Positions 1-7,773 of a stretch of DNA of 7,853 nucleotides are shown here, piece by piece. Every line of letters starts with the position of its first letter. The stretch's first letter is position 1. The notes under the pieces were generated by a model. It made no database searches, was not told the origin of the DNA, and worked only from the letters and a program-made list of their open reading frames with translations. Position numbers and translations under genes: made by a program. The DNA is from a bacterium (GTDB taxonomy: Bacteria; Desulfobacterota_D; UBA1144): contig NZXA02000007.1 of NCBI GenBank assembly GCA_002697665.2, positions 1 to 7,853 on the forward strand, given 5' to 3'.

Positions 1-2357
1 AAGACTGCTTTTACTCCTAACAACATGGATCCTTTCGCAGCCCAATCTCTAGAACTACCAGTACCGTATTCTTTACCCGCGATTACAATTAATTGCGTTT
101 TAGTCTCTTTATATTTCATTGCGGCATCATATATCGACATTATTTGGTCATTATCAAAAAATTTTGTAAAACCGCCCTCTACATTATCCAAAATTTTATT
201 TTTTATTCTAATGTTTGCAAAAGTTCCTCTCATCATCACTTCATGGTTTCCTCTTCTTGAACCATAGCTGTTAAAATCTTTTTTATTTACACCTTTATTG
301 TTTAAATAAATTCCAGCTGGTGTCTCCTCAGTAAAAGAACCTGCGGGTGAGATATGATCAGTAGTAATTGAATCACCAAGATATGCTAATACTCTAGCGT
401 CTTTAATATCTTCAATCGGGGGCAAATCAATCGAAAATTCATCGAAAAATCCTGGTTTTTGAATATAAGTAGAATCTGGAGACCAGTCATATATAGATCC
501 CTCCGGAACAGATATTGATTCCCATCTATCATCACCGGTAAAAATATTTTTATATCTGCTCGAAAATGTATCAGACTTTATTGAGGAATATACTGTTTCA
601 CTTATCTCTTTATTTGTAGGCCAAATATCCTTAAGATAAACATCATCGCCAGATTGAGATTTACCTATTGGATCAGAATAAAAATCTATATCTACAGTCC
701 CCGCTAAAGCATATGCTACTACCAAAGGTGGAGATCCTAAATACGAAAGTCTTATTAAAGGATGAACTCTGCCTTCAAAGTTTCTATTCCCACTTGATAC
801 AGCTGCAACATGTAAAGAATTTTCCTGAATTGAATTAGAAACATCATCTGGAAGTGGGCCACTATTTCCAATACAAGTAGTACAACCAAAACCTACAGTT
901 TTAAAACCTATATCAGACAAACTGTTCAAAAGATTAGCATTATCAAGATAATCAACTACAACCTTAGACCCTGGAGCTAAACTAGTTTTAACATAATCTG
1001 GAACTTTCAAACCTAATTCATTGGCTTTTCTTGCGACAAGGCCAGCAGTTATCATAACATATGGATTAGAAGTATTTGTACAGCTAGTAATTGCAGCTAA
1101 AACAACAGATCCATTTTTAAGTTTTTCTTCAGAATTGGCAATACTGTATTTTTGACTTTCATCTACTTCTCTCTCTTTTAGTTCAATTTTAAGTTGAGAT
1201 TTCATATCAGATAATAAAATCCTATCTTGAGGCCTCTTAGGACCTGCAAGTGCTGGTTTTACAGACTCTAGATTTAGATATAAAGATTTATAGTATTCTG
1301 GGTCTTTAGTATTTAAGTCTCTAAAGCTTAATTGACTCTTATAATATTTTTCAACAAGATCAATCTCATCATCAGTTCTACCAGTAAGTTTTAGATAATT
1401 TAAGGCTTCCTGATCTACAGGAAAAAAACCCATTGTGGCTCCATACTCGGGGGCCATATTTGCAATAGTTGCTCTATCTGGAAGAGGTAGATTATCTAAA
1501 CCAGAACCATAAAATTCGACAAATTTACCTACAACACCCTCTTTTCTGAGCATTTCTGTTATATTTAATACAAGATCAGTCGCTGTGACGCCTTCACACA
1601 AGTTGCCCTCTAATTTAAAACCTATTACATCAGGAATTAAAAAGTAAAGGGGCTGCCCTAACATTGCTGCCTCAGCTTCAATTCCACCAACTCCCCAACC
1701 CAATACGCTTATTCCATTTATCATTGTGGTATGTGAGTCGGTACCAACTAATGTGTCAGGAATACAAATATTTTCTCCATTTGAACCAACTTTTTGGACA
1801 AGTTTAGCCAAATATTCAAGATTAACTTGATGAACTATCCCATTACCTGGAGGAACAGCTCTAAAATTCTCAAATGCTGTTTGGGCCCACCTTAAAAAAG
1901 AATACCTTTCTTCATTCCTTTCAAACTCGAGCTTAGTGTTCAACGCAAGAGAATTTATTTCTTTAAAATGATCAACCTGAACGGAGTGATCAATAACTAA
2001 ATCAACAGGAACAAGAGGGTTTATTGAGTTAGTATCTTTCCCAAGTTTATTTATGATATCTCTCATTGCAGCTAGATCTGCTACACAGGGGACACCAGTA
2101 AAGTCTTGAAGTACAACTCTAGACGGTCTAAAGGGAATTTCAAATTTGTCTTTTTTATTAAATATAAATTGTTTGATTAAACTTTCATCAACTATTTTTT
2201 CATCATAATTTCTGACTAAATTTTCAAGCAAAATTCTTAGGGAATAAGGCATTAGATCTAAATCAAAAGAAAATTTTTCAGACACTTTTTTTAAAGAATA
2301 AAATTTTGATTCTCCGCCAGAATAAGTAATTGTTTCTATAAAGTCGTTTTTGGTCAT
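1..2357 (-). CDS. acnA: Aconitate hydratase A, partial (C-terminus beyond the window edge)
   Basis: Aconitase converts citrate to isocitrate via cis-aconitate in the TCA cycle, using a cytoplasmic [4Fe-4S] cluster. The reverse strand reads open without a stop for 785 codons from the ATG at 2357 to the window edge. Landmarks of the AcnA/IRP family appear in order: DFTGVP near residue 85, IDHSVQVD at 122-129, VGTDSHTTM at 204-212, the cluster ligands Cys426 (TSCTNTSNP), Cys492 and Cys495 (GCTTCIG), then GDSITTDHISPAG at 661-673, the swivel-domain start SYGSRRGNHE at 697-706, and GKEYGTGSSRDWAAKG at 761-776 carrying the catalytic serine region. From memory of the roughly 890-residue E. coli AcnA, the architecture is collinear and about 100 C-terminal residues are missing, purely because the window ends. 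The start is the only ATG near the conserved N-terminus and has a GGGGG-type Shine-Dalgarno sequence 6 nt upstream. The gene follows rpiB after 51 bp and is probably the last or next-to-last visible member of the rpmF-fab operon. Confidence 0.97.
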   Translation of the reverse strand, partial: MTKNDFIETITYSGGESKFYSLKKVSEKFSFDLDLMPYSLRILLENLVRNYDEKIVDESLIKQFIFNKKDKFEIPFRPSRVVLQDFTGVPCVADLAAMRDIINKLGKDTNSINPLVPVDLVIDHSVQVDHFKEINSLALNTKLEFERNEERYSFLRWAQTAFENFRAVPPGNGIVHQVNLEYLAKLVQKVGSNGENICIPDTLVGTDSHTTMINGISVLGWGVGGIEAEAAMLGQPLYFLIPDVIGFKLEGNLCEGVTATDLVLNITEMLRKEGVVGKFVEFYGSGLDNLPLPDRATIANMAPEYGATMGFFPVDQEALNYLKLTGRTDDEIDLVEKYYKSQLSFRDLNTKDPEYYKSLYLNLESVKPALAGPKRPQDRILLSDMKSQLKIELKEREVDESQKYSIANSEEKLKNGSVVLAAITSCTNTSNPYVMITAGLVARKANELGLKVPDYVKTSLAPGSKVVVDYLDNANLLNSLSDIGFKTVGFGCTTCIGNSGPLPDDVSNSIQENSLHVAAVSSGNRNFEGRVHPLIRLSYLGSPPLVVAYALAGTVDIDFYSDPIGKSQSGDDVYLKDIWPTNKEISETVYSSIKSDTFSSRYKNIFTGDDRWESISVPEGSIYDWSPDSTYIQKPGFFDEFSIDLPPIEDIKDARVLAYLGDSITTDHISPAGSFTEETPAGIYLNNKGVNKKDFNSYGSRRGNHEVMMRGTFANIRIKNKILDNVEGGFTKFFDNDQIMSIYDAAMKYKETKTQLIVIAGKEYGTGSSRDWAAKGSMLLGVKAV

Positions 2358-2363
2358 CTTTAT

Positions 2364-2368
2364 CCCCC
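2364..2368 (-). promoter_or_regulatory. Shine-Dalgarno sequence of acnA
   Basis: The minus strand reads GGGGGATAAAGATG, placing a run of five G six nucleotides before the acnA start. This can pair with the CCUCC core of 16S rRNA if one G-U pair is allowed. It supports the start at 2357. The remaining spacer to rpiB is AT-rich and shows no hairpin or convincing promoter. Confidence 0.6.
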
Positions 2369-2408
2369 AATTATAAATTTTACTGGATTTAAAAGTTTTT
2401 GTTAAATA

Positions 2409-2858
2409 TTATGCAAAATTAATATTTTCTATTTGTTTCAATTTGTTCAATCTTTCTTCATGTCTTTCGCCTTCATAATCAGATGTTAGCCATAATTCAA
2501 CTATATTCTTTGCAACATCTACAGAAACATACCTAGATCCTATAGTGATAATATTTGTGTCATTGTGAGCTCTTGACATAGTTGCAATATTTACATCATT
2601 AGCAATAACAGCTCTTATATTTGGGAATTTATTTGCAACAATATTCATTCCACATCCTGATGCACAGATTAGTATGCCGCGATCAAAATGGCCTTGAGAC
2701 ACTTTATTTGCTACTTCAGAAGCAGTGTCAGGATAGTCACATGTATTATCATCAAAGGTTCCAAAGTCTTTAACCTCTAAACCTAATTTAGAAATATAGC
2801 TTTTTAATTCTTCTTTAAGTGAAAAGCCTCTATGGTCACAACCTATTGCAATTTTCAT
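2409..2858 (-). CDS. rpiB: Ribose-5-phosphate isomerase B
   Basis: RpiB interconverts ribose 5-phosphate and ribulose 5-phosphate in the non-oxidative pentose phosphate pathway, in the cytoplasm. The protein is 149 residues, normal for the LacAB/RpiB family. Numbered from the ATG, it has GCDHRGF at 6-12 with Asp8 and His9, DYPDTA at 41-46, the substrate loop ILICASGCGM at 62-71 with the expected catalytic Cys65, SRAHNDTN at 95-102 with His98, and RHEER at 132-136. These positions sit one residue from those recalled for E. coli RpiB (Asp9, His10, Cys66, His99), which supports the ATG at 2858. An in-frame TTG at 2870 would add four residues inside the fabF reading frame and is less likely. The start lies one nucleotide after the fabF stop (TGA-T-ATG), with a modest GAG Shine-Dalgarno element in the fabF tail, so translation is probably coupled. 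The presence of rpiB in a fab operon is unusual and has no clear mechanistic reason. Confidence 0.95.
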   Translation of the reverse strand: MKIAIGCDHRGFSLKEELKSYISKLGLEVKDFGTFDDNTCDYPDTASEVANKVSQGHFDRGILICASGCGMNIVANKFPNIRAVIANDVNIATMSRAHNDTNIITIGSRYVSVDVAKNIVELWLTSDYEGERHEERLNKLKQIENINFA

Positions 2859-2859
2859 A

Positions 2860-4095
2860 TCAATTCTCAAATTTCTTAAATATTAGAGTACAGTTTGTCC
2901 CCCCAAATCCAAATGAATTACTTAAAGCAATTTTAATATTCGAATCTAAAGATTTATGAGGTACATAATTCAAATCGCATCCCTCTTGAGGATTATCTAA
3001 ATTAATAGTTGGTGGTACAACGCCTTCACATAATGCTAAAGAAGTTATACCAGCCTCAAGTCCACCAGCAGCACCCAATAAATGTCCAGTGATTGATTTT
3101 GTTGAGCTAACTAATAAATTTTGAGAATAATTACCAAATACTCTTTTAATTGCATTCGTTTCATTAATGTCATTCTGCTGTGTTGAAGTACCATGAGCAT
3201 TAATATAATCAATATCTTCTGGGTTTATACCAGAGTTTTTTAAAGCCATTTCCATACAGATAACAGGGCCGTCAATAGAAGGTGAAGTTATATGATGAGC
3301 GTCACCACTCATCCCAGAACCTATTAGTTCTGCATAAATTCTTGCACCTCTTTTTTTTGCATGCTCATATTCTTCAAGCATTACCAATCCAGAGCCCTCT
3401 GCCATGACAAAACCATCTCTATCTCTGTCAAAGGGTCTTGATGCAGCTTTAGGGTCTTCATTCCTTGTAGAAATTGCTCTCATAACATTAAAGCCTGATA
3501 TTGCTACATGAACCAGTGGAGCCTCTGCACCACCTGCAATCATTGCAATAGCATCACCCCTTTGAATATTCATTGCTGCATAAGCTATTGCATGTGCTCC
3601 GGCTGCACAAGCGGTTGCAGTTGCACAATTTGGACCTTTTAAATTATTAAATATAGAAACATAGCCTGCTGCCATATTGGGTACCATTGATGGAACAAAA
3701 AAAGGAGAGACCCTAGATGGGCCTTTTTCTCTATAAGCTATAACATTATCAACAAATGTTTGGATCCCACCAATACCTGACCCAATATATGATCCAATCA
3801 AATGCTCATTTTTAGAATTTATTTCAAATCCTGAATCTCTTAAAGCTAAGACAGCAGCCGCTGCTGCATAACGTATAAATACATCGCTTCTTCTAGCCTC
3901 TTTCGCATCAATAAAATCCTCAGCATTAAAATTATCTGCAATTTCTCCACCAAATTTTGTTTTCAAATCACTATTGTCTACTCTTTTGAGAAAATCAATT
4001 GCTGAGACACCTTCTTTTATCTTAGGCCATATTTCATCTTTCCCAACACCATGGGATGAAACCATTCCAATTCCAGTAACAACAACTCTATTCAT
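2860..4095 (-). CDS. fabF: 3-oxoacyl-[acyl-carrier-protein] synthase II (KAS II)
   Basis: FabF performs the elongating Claisen condensation of malonyl-ACP with an acyl-ACP in cytoplasmic type II fatty acid synthesis. The 411-residue product matches the usual length. It begins with the typical NRVVVTGIGMVS, carries the nucleophile Cys163 in ATACAAGAH, and then has His301 in NAHGTST, Lys333 in SSTKSITGH and His338 of the same motif, completing the Cys-His-His thiolase-fold triad. The glycine-rich SFGFGGTN at 394-401 closes the active site. These are FabF/FabB features and exclude FabH, which has a Cys-His-Asn triad. Its ATG directly abuts the acpP stop (TAAATG) and the preceding 20 nt are almost all A and T with no Shine-Dalgarno sequence, so translation probably depends on ribosomes finishing acpP. 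A run of eight A (3351-3358) encodes part of the AKKRG segment near residue 248; the frame is intact. Confidence 0.97.
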   Translation of the reverse strand: MNRVVVTGIGMVSSHGVGKDEIWPKIKEGVSAIDFLKRVDNSDLKTKFGGEIADNFNAEDFIDAKEARRSDVFIRYAAAAAVLALRDSGFEINSKNEHLIGSYIGSGIGGIQTFVDNVIAYREKGPSRVSPFFVPSMVPNMAAGYVSIFNNLKGPNCATATACAAGAHAIAYAAMNIQRGDAIAMIAGGAEAPLVHVAISGFNVMRAISTRNEDPKAASRPFDRDRDGFVMAEGSGLVMLEEYEHAKKRGARIYAELIGSGMSGDAHHITSPSIDGPVICMEMALKNSGINPEDIDYINAHGTSTQQNDINETNAIKRVFGNYSQNLLVSSTKSITGHLLGAAGGLEAGITSLALCEGVVPPTINLDNPQEGCDLNYVPHKSLDSNIKIALSNSFGFGGTNCTLIFKKFEN

Positions 4096-5093
<998 letters not shown>

Positions 5094-6008
5094 TTAAATC
5101 TTATCCAAATCAGCCTTTTCGCCAAAATTATTGATAGAACAATCTTTTGTAATTCTTTTTATTAATCCGGACAAAACATTTTTTGGCCCAACTTCAATAA
5201 ATTGATCTACTCCAAGGTTTTTGTTTAGATAATTAATAGATTGATGCCAAAGAACGGGGCTGATTAACTGGTCCAATAAAAGATTTTTAATTTTCATTTT
5301 ATCGTTAAAAATCTTAGCATCAAAGTTAGTTATCATGGGTATTTTAAAATCCAAAAAATTCACAGAATCAAGAACACTCTTCATTTTTTCCACTGCTGAA
5401 GACATTAATTTGGAGTGAAAAGGTGCACTAACATCTAACAAAACTACTCTTTTTGCTCCGGCCTTTTTAGCAAGTTCTGCTGCTTTTTCTACTGCAAATT
5501 TAACACCAGAAATAACAACTTGCCCTAAACTATTATAATTTGCGGGCGAAACTTGCGCATCATCGCTAGATGCATCTTTACATATTTGATCTACATCCTC
5601 ATCAGCCAATCCAAGAACTGCTGCCATGCCACCTATACCTAAAGGCACAGCCTGTTGAGTAAATTCACCTCTTTTTCTTACAGCCCATACAGCGTCTTCA
5701 AAATTTATGGAACCAGATGCAACTAATGCTGAATATTCTCCTAAACTGTGTCCGGCTACATAAGATGGATCAATGTTTCTTTCAGATTTAAGAACCTCAT
5801 GAGCTGCAGTACTAACTGTTAAAATAGCTGGCTGAGCATTAACAGTTAAATGAACATCTTCACTTTCAAAACACAACTTTTTCATATCAATTGAGAGTTT
5901 ATCACTAGCCTTTTCAAATATTTCTCTCGCAATAGAAAAATTATCATAAAGATCTCTTCCCATTCCAATATATTGAGAACCTTGTCCAGGAAAAACTAAA
6001 GCTAACAA
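5094..6008 (-). CDS. fabD: Malonyl-CoA:ACP transacylase
   Basis: FabD transfers the malonyl group from malonyl-CoA to holo-ACP, supplying the extender for fatty acid synthesis. The product is 304 residues, usual for the family. It begins with LALVFPGQGSQ (oxyanion-hole Gln9), has the nucleophile Ser88 in GHSLGEYSAL, the substrate-carboxylate arginine around 111-113 (VRKRGEF), and the catalytic His198 in APFHSKLM. The IEVGPKNVLSGL segment near 271-282 is the conserved C-terminal element. The start codon is TTG: the codon immediately upstream in frame is TAA, the first internal ATG is at residue 16 inside the conserved N-terminus, and TGGAG lies 7 nt upstream. The gene begins 28 bp after rpmF ends. 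plsX and fabH, which normally intervene, are absent. A very short out-of-frame reading frame overlaps the start (see findings). Confidence 0.96.
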   Translation of the reverse strand: MLALVFPGQGSQYIGMGRDLYDNFSIAREIFEKASDKLSIDMKKLCFESEDVHLTVNAQPAILTVSTAAHEVLKSERNIDPSYVAGHSLGEYSALVASGSINFEDAVWAVRKRGEFTQQAVPLGIGGMAAVLGLADEDVDQICKDASSDDAQVSPANYNSLGQVVISGVKFAVEKAAELAKKAGAKRVVLLDVSAPFHSKLMSSAVEKMKSVLDSVNFLDFKIPMITNFDAKIFNDKMKIKNLLLDQLISPVLWHQSINYLNKNLGVDQFIEVGPKNVLSGLIKRITKDCSINNFGEKADLDKI

Positions 6009-6015
6009 TTATAAA

Positions 6016-6020
6016 CTCCA
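6016..6020 (-). promoter_or_regulatory. Shine-Dalgarno sequence of fabD, deciding the TTG start
   Basis: TGGAG on the minus strand lies 7 nt before the TTG at 6008. Together with the in-frame TAA directly before that TTG, it fixes the fabD start at a non-AUG codon. Confidence 0.7.
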
Positions 6021-6036
6021 ATAAACATAAAATGTT

Positions 6037-6201
6037 CTACGATTTTCTAGATTGCTGAAATTCTTCTATTGAGGCGTACCTGTGAGCTACTTTTAATTCA
6101 CCAGATTTTTTATTCAATGAAACGCCTGGTAATTTAAGATCCTGATGATTTCTTCTTTTACCAACTTTCGACTTAGATTTTTTTCTTTTAGGTACAGCCA
6201 T
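6037..6201 (-). CDS. rpmF: 50S ribosomal protein bL32
   Basis: bL32 is a small basic protein of the large ribosomal subunit. Reverse-strand translation gives 54 residues starting MAVPKRKKSKSKVGKRRNH, the characteristic bL32 N-terminus (compare the MAVPKRKTSxSKRGMRRS type), followed by a KKSGEL segment near 31-36 that matches the conserved central part. No cysteines are present, so this is the zinc-free form. The C-terminus (HRYASIEEFQQSRKS) lacks the YYRGR motif usual in proteobacterial bL32, so it is a divergent member. An AAGGA Shine-Dalgarno sequence (6209-6213) lies 7 nt before the ATG, and a sigma70-type promoter is just upstream. It is the first gene of the operon; coupling of rpmF to fatty acid and phospholipid genes is well known from the E. 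coli rpmF-plsX-fabHDG cluster. Confidence 0.93.
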   Translation of the reverse strand: MAVPKRKKSKSKVGKRRNHQDLKLPGVSLNKKSGELKVAHRYASIEEFQQSRKS

Positions 6202-6224
6202 TTTATTATCCTTATTTAACCACT

Positions 6225-6252
6225 ATTATATGATAAAAATTTATTTTTACAA
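6225..6252 (-). promoter_or_regulatory. Predicted sigma70-type promoter of the rpmF-fab-rpiB-acnA operon
   Basis: On the minus strand, TTGTAA (6247-6252, four of six consensus bases) is followed after 16 bp by a perfect TATAAT (6225-6230). Transcription should start near 6216-6220, giving a leader of only about 15-19 nt that contains the rpmF ribosome-binding site. There is no room for a structured leader or riboswitch. I see no recognisable FadR- or FapR-type operator. In a genome this AT-rich, chance matches are common, but position and spacing favour a real promoter. Confidence 0.65.
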
Positions 6253-6277
6253 TAAAATATGTATATCTATTAAAAAT

Positions 6278-7729
6278 TTAATTTATTAATAGGTTTTTCG
6301 TATATTTATTTTTTGGAGTATTAATAATCTCTTCAATACCACCATCCTCAATAATTTGTCCATTTTCTAATATGCAAATTCTTTCGCATATCTTCTTTAT
6401 AAAATTAATATCATGAGAAATAACTAATAGTGTCAAATTTCTTTCAATTTTTAATTTTTTTATAATATCTATAATTTCAATTTGAACATAAGGATCAAGA
6501 GAAGATACTGGTTCATCCATGATTAGAAATTTGGGACTCCACAATAGAGATTTAACAATTAAAATTCTTTGCCTTTGGCCTCCGCTCAGTTGTATAGGAT
6601 ACAAATCAAGGACCTTTGGATTTAAATTTAATTTTTGTAAATATTGGAAAATTAGATTATTAAAAACATCTTTATTTTTTTTAATTAATTTATTAAGATC
6701 AAATAAAATATCTTTTATTTTCATTTTTGGGTTTAGCGATCCTAAAAGATCTTGATTTACATGTTGCACTATTGAAGAATATTCTATATATGTATAGTCT
6801 TTTATCTCTTTATCATATAATTTTAATTCCCCAGAGTAATTATCATATTGTTTAATAATAGTTTTTGCCAATGTTGATTTACCAGAACCGCTTAATCCTA
6901 ATATTCCTATGGCCTCATTTTCAAAAATTTCTAAATTAATATTCTTTAAAATTTTAGCATTATCAATACTCATAGAAAGAGAATCCATAGAAATTATCTT
7001 TTTACTCTTTGGGTTCAATTTTATATTTTTACTGTTATGTAAATTACTATCTAAATCAAACTCACTAATTTTTTTAATTTTTTTATTTTCTATTTTAAAT
7101 AAAATATCACAGAAATTTTTTACTAAATTAAAATTGTGGGATATTACAATAATTCCAATATCTCTTTCATTACAAATTTTATTTAATAATTTTAGGATCT
7201 TCTTTTGATTAAAAGTGTCTAAAGAAGAAGTTGCTTCATCTGCCAAAATTAAATTTGGATTATTTTGTAAACTTAAGGCTATTAAAACTCTTTGTGCCAT
7301 ACCACCACTTAATTGAAAAGGATATTTTTTTAATAAGGAATTATAATCGCTTAATCCAACTTCATTCAGTAAGTTCTTTATCTGCGCATTGAGATTTTTT
7401 TTTATTAATTTTTTTTTATTATTAATTATAAAATGGTTATAAATATCAATACTTGGATTTAATGATGATAATGGCTCCTGAGGAATATATGATACGTTTT
7501 CTGCATAATTATTTTTTGATCCATTTATAGAAATTTTGTCAAAAATTTTTTTTGCTCCATACTCTACTTCTGAATCAACCAAAGAATACGCAAACAAGGA
7601 TTTGCCTTCTCCGCTTTTTCCAACTAATCCTATTTTGCATGGCTTATCTATATCAAGATTGATATTATTTAATAATATTTTGTCATTGATATATACAATT
7701 AGGTTTTTTATTTCTATATACTTTTCCAT
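6278..7729 (-). CDS. Tandem ABC transporter ATP-binding protein, peptide/nickel (Dpp/Opp) type
   Basis: This cytoplasmic ATPase carries two complete nucleotide-binding domains in one 483-residue chain, like the DppD-DppF fusions YejF and GsiA. Domain 1 (about 1-220) has Walker A GKSGEGKS at 37-44, Q-loop Gln84, signature LSGGMAQR at 140-147, Walker B ending Asp164-Glu165, D-loop SSLD at 168-171 and switch His198. Domain 2 (about 245-483) has GLSGSGKST at 278-286, Gln326 in NQDLLGSLNP, LSGGQRQR at 381-388, Asp405-Glu406, SSLD at 409-412 and His439. Both sites therefore look active. The SLNP after each Q-loop and the LSGGM/LSGGQ pair are typical of the oligopeptide/dipeptide family; the substrate cannot be told. 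It is shorter than the roughly 530-620 residues of YejF/GsiA, and the usual extension after domain 1 is reduced to a Lys/Asn-rich linker. No permease or binding-protein gene is adjacent. The gene is more AT-rich than the fab genes and has several A8-A9 runs. Its start has almost no Shine-Dalgarno sequence. A transcript could read on into rpmF, since no terminator is visible. Confidence 0.9.
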   Translation of the reverse strand: MEKYIEIKNLIVYINDKILLNNINLDIDKPCKIGLVGKSGEGKSLFAYSLVDSEVEYGAKKIFDKISINGSKNNYAENVSYIPQEPLSSLNPSIDIYNHFIINNKKKLIKKNLNAQIKNLLNEVGLSDYNSLLKKYPFQLSGGMAQRVLIALSLQNNPNLILADEATSSLDTFNQKKILKLLNKICNERDIGIIVISHNFNLVKNFCDILFKIENKKIKKISEFDLDSNLHNSKNIKLNPKSKKIISMDSLSMSIDNAKILKNINLEIFENEAIGILGLSGSGKSTLAKTIIKQYDNYSGELKLYDKEIKDYTYIEYSSIVQHVNQDLLGSLNPKMKIKDILFDLNKLIKKNKDVFNNLIFQYLQKLNLNPKVLDLYPIQLSGGQRQRILIVKSLLWSPKFLIMDEPVSSLDPYVQIEIIDIIKKLKIERNLTLLVISHDINFIKKICERICILENGQIIEDGGIEEIINTPKNKYTKNLLIN

Positions 7730-7761
7730 TTCAACTATGAGATTCTATGATATTAAAAGTG

Positions 7762-7767
7762 TATAAT
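7762..7767 (+). promoter_or_regulatory. Possible -10 element of the right-hand partial gene
   Basis: A perfect TATAAT lies 6 nt before the ATG at 7774, so transcription would begin at or next to the A of that ATG, giving a leaderless message. The best -35 candidate (ATGAGA, 7737-7742) is poor and 19 bp away. If translation instead starts at 7747, this hexamer is coding and the match is chance. Confidence 0.3.
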
Positions 7768-7773
7768 TTAATT

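Noticed and set aside
25..267. Plus-strand 80-codon open frame with hydrophobic product
   Set aside because: It lies wholly inside acnA, which shows uninterrupted family conservation on the opposite strand. It is an antisense shadow.
2370..2375. TATAAT before acnA as a separate promoter
   Set aside because: There is no acceptable -35 element at 16-18 bp, and transcription from it would start in or after the Shine-Dalgarno sequence. A chance match in AT-rich DNA is more likely.
2859..2870. Upstream TTG start for rpiB at 2870
   Set aside because: It would overlap fabF by 11 bases and add four residues not seen in the family. The ATG at 2858 matches the usual N-terminus and catalytic numbering.
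3351..3358. A8 run in fabF as a programmed frameshift site
   Set aside because: The zero frame is full length and conserved on both sides, and no stimulatory hairpin or meaningful alternative frame is evident.
6269..6282. Inverted repeat ATTAAA-AA-TTTAAT at the end of the ABC gene as a terminator
   Set aside because: The stem is six A-T pairs with a 2-nt loop and no G-C content, so it would not be stable. It overlaps the stop codon and looks like AT-rich coincidence.
6519..7208. Plus-strand open frames of 78 and 99 codons (6519-6755 and 6909-7208)
   Set aside because: Both are antisense to the ABC ATPase gene; their hydrophobic composition is what the complement of Lys/Asn/Ile-rich codons gives. 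No family motifs are seen.
7536..7766. Plus-strand 76-codon open frame crossing the ABC start
   Set aside because: It is mostly antisense to the Walker A region of the ABC gene, with no recognisable motifs, and it is out of frame with the partial gene at 7774.
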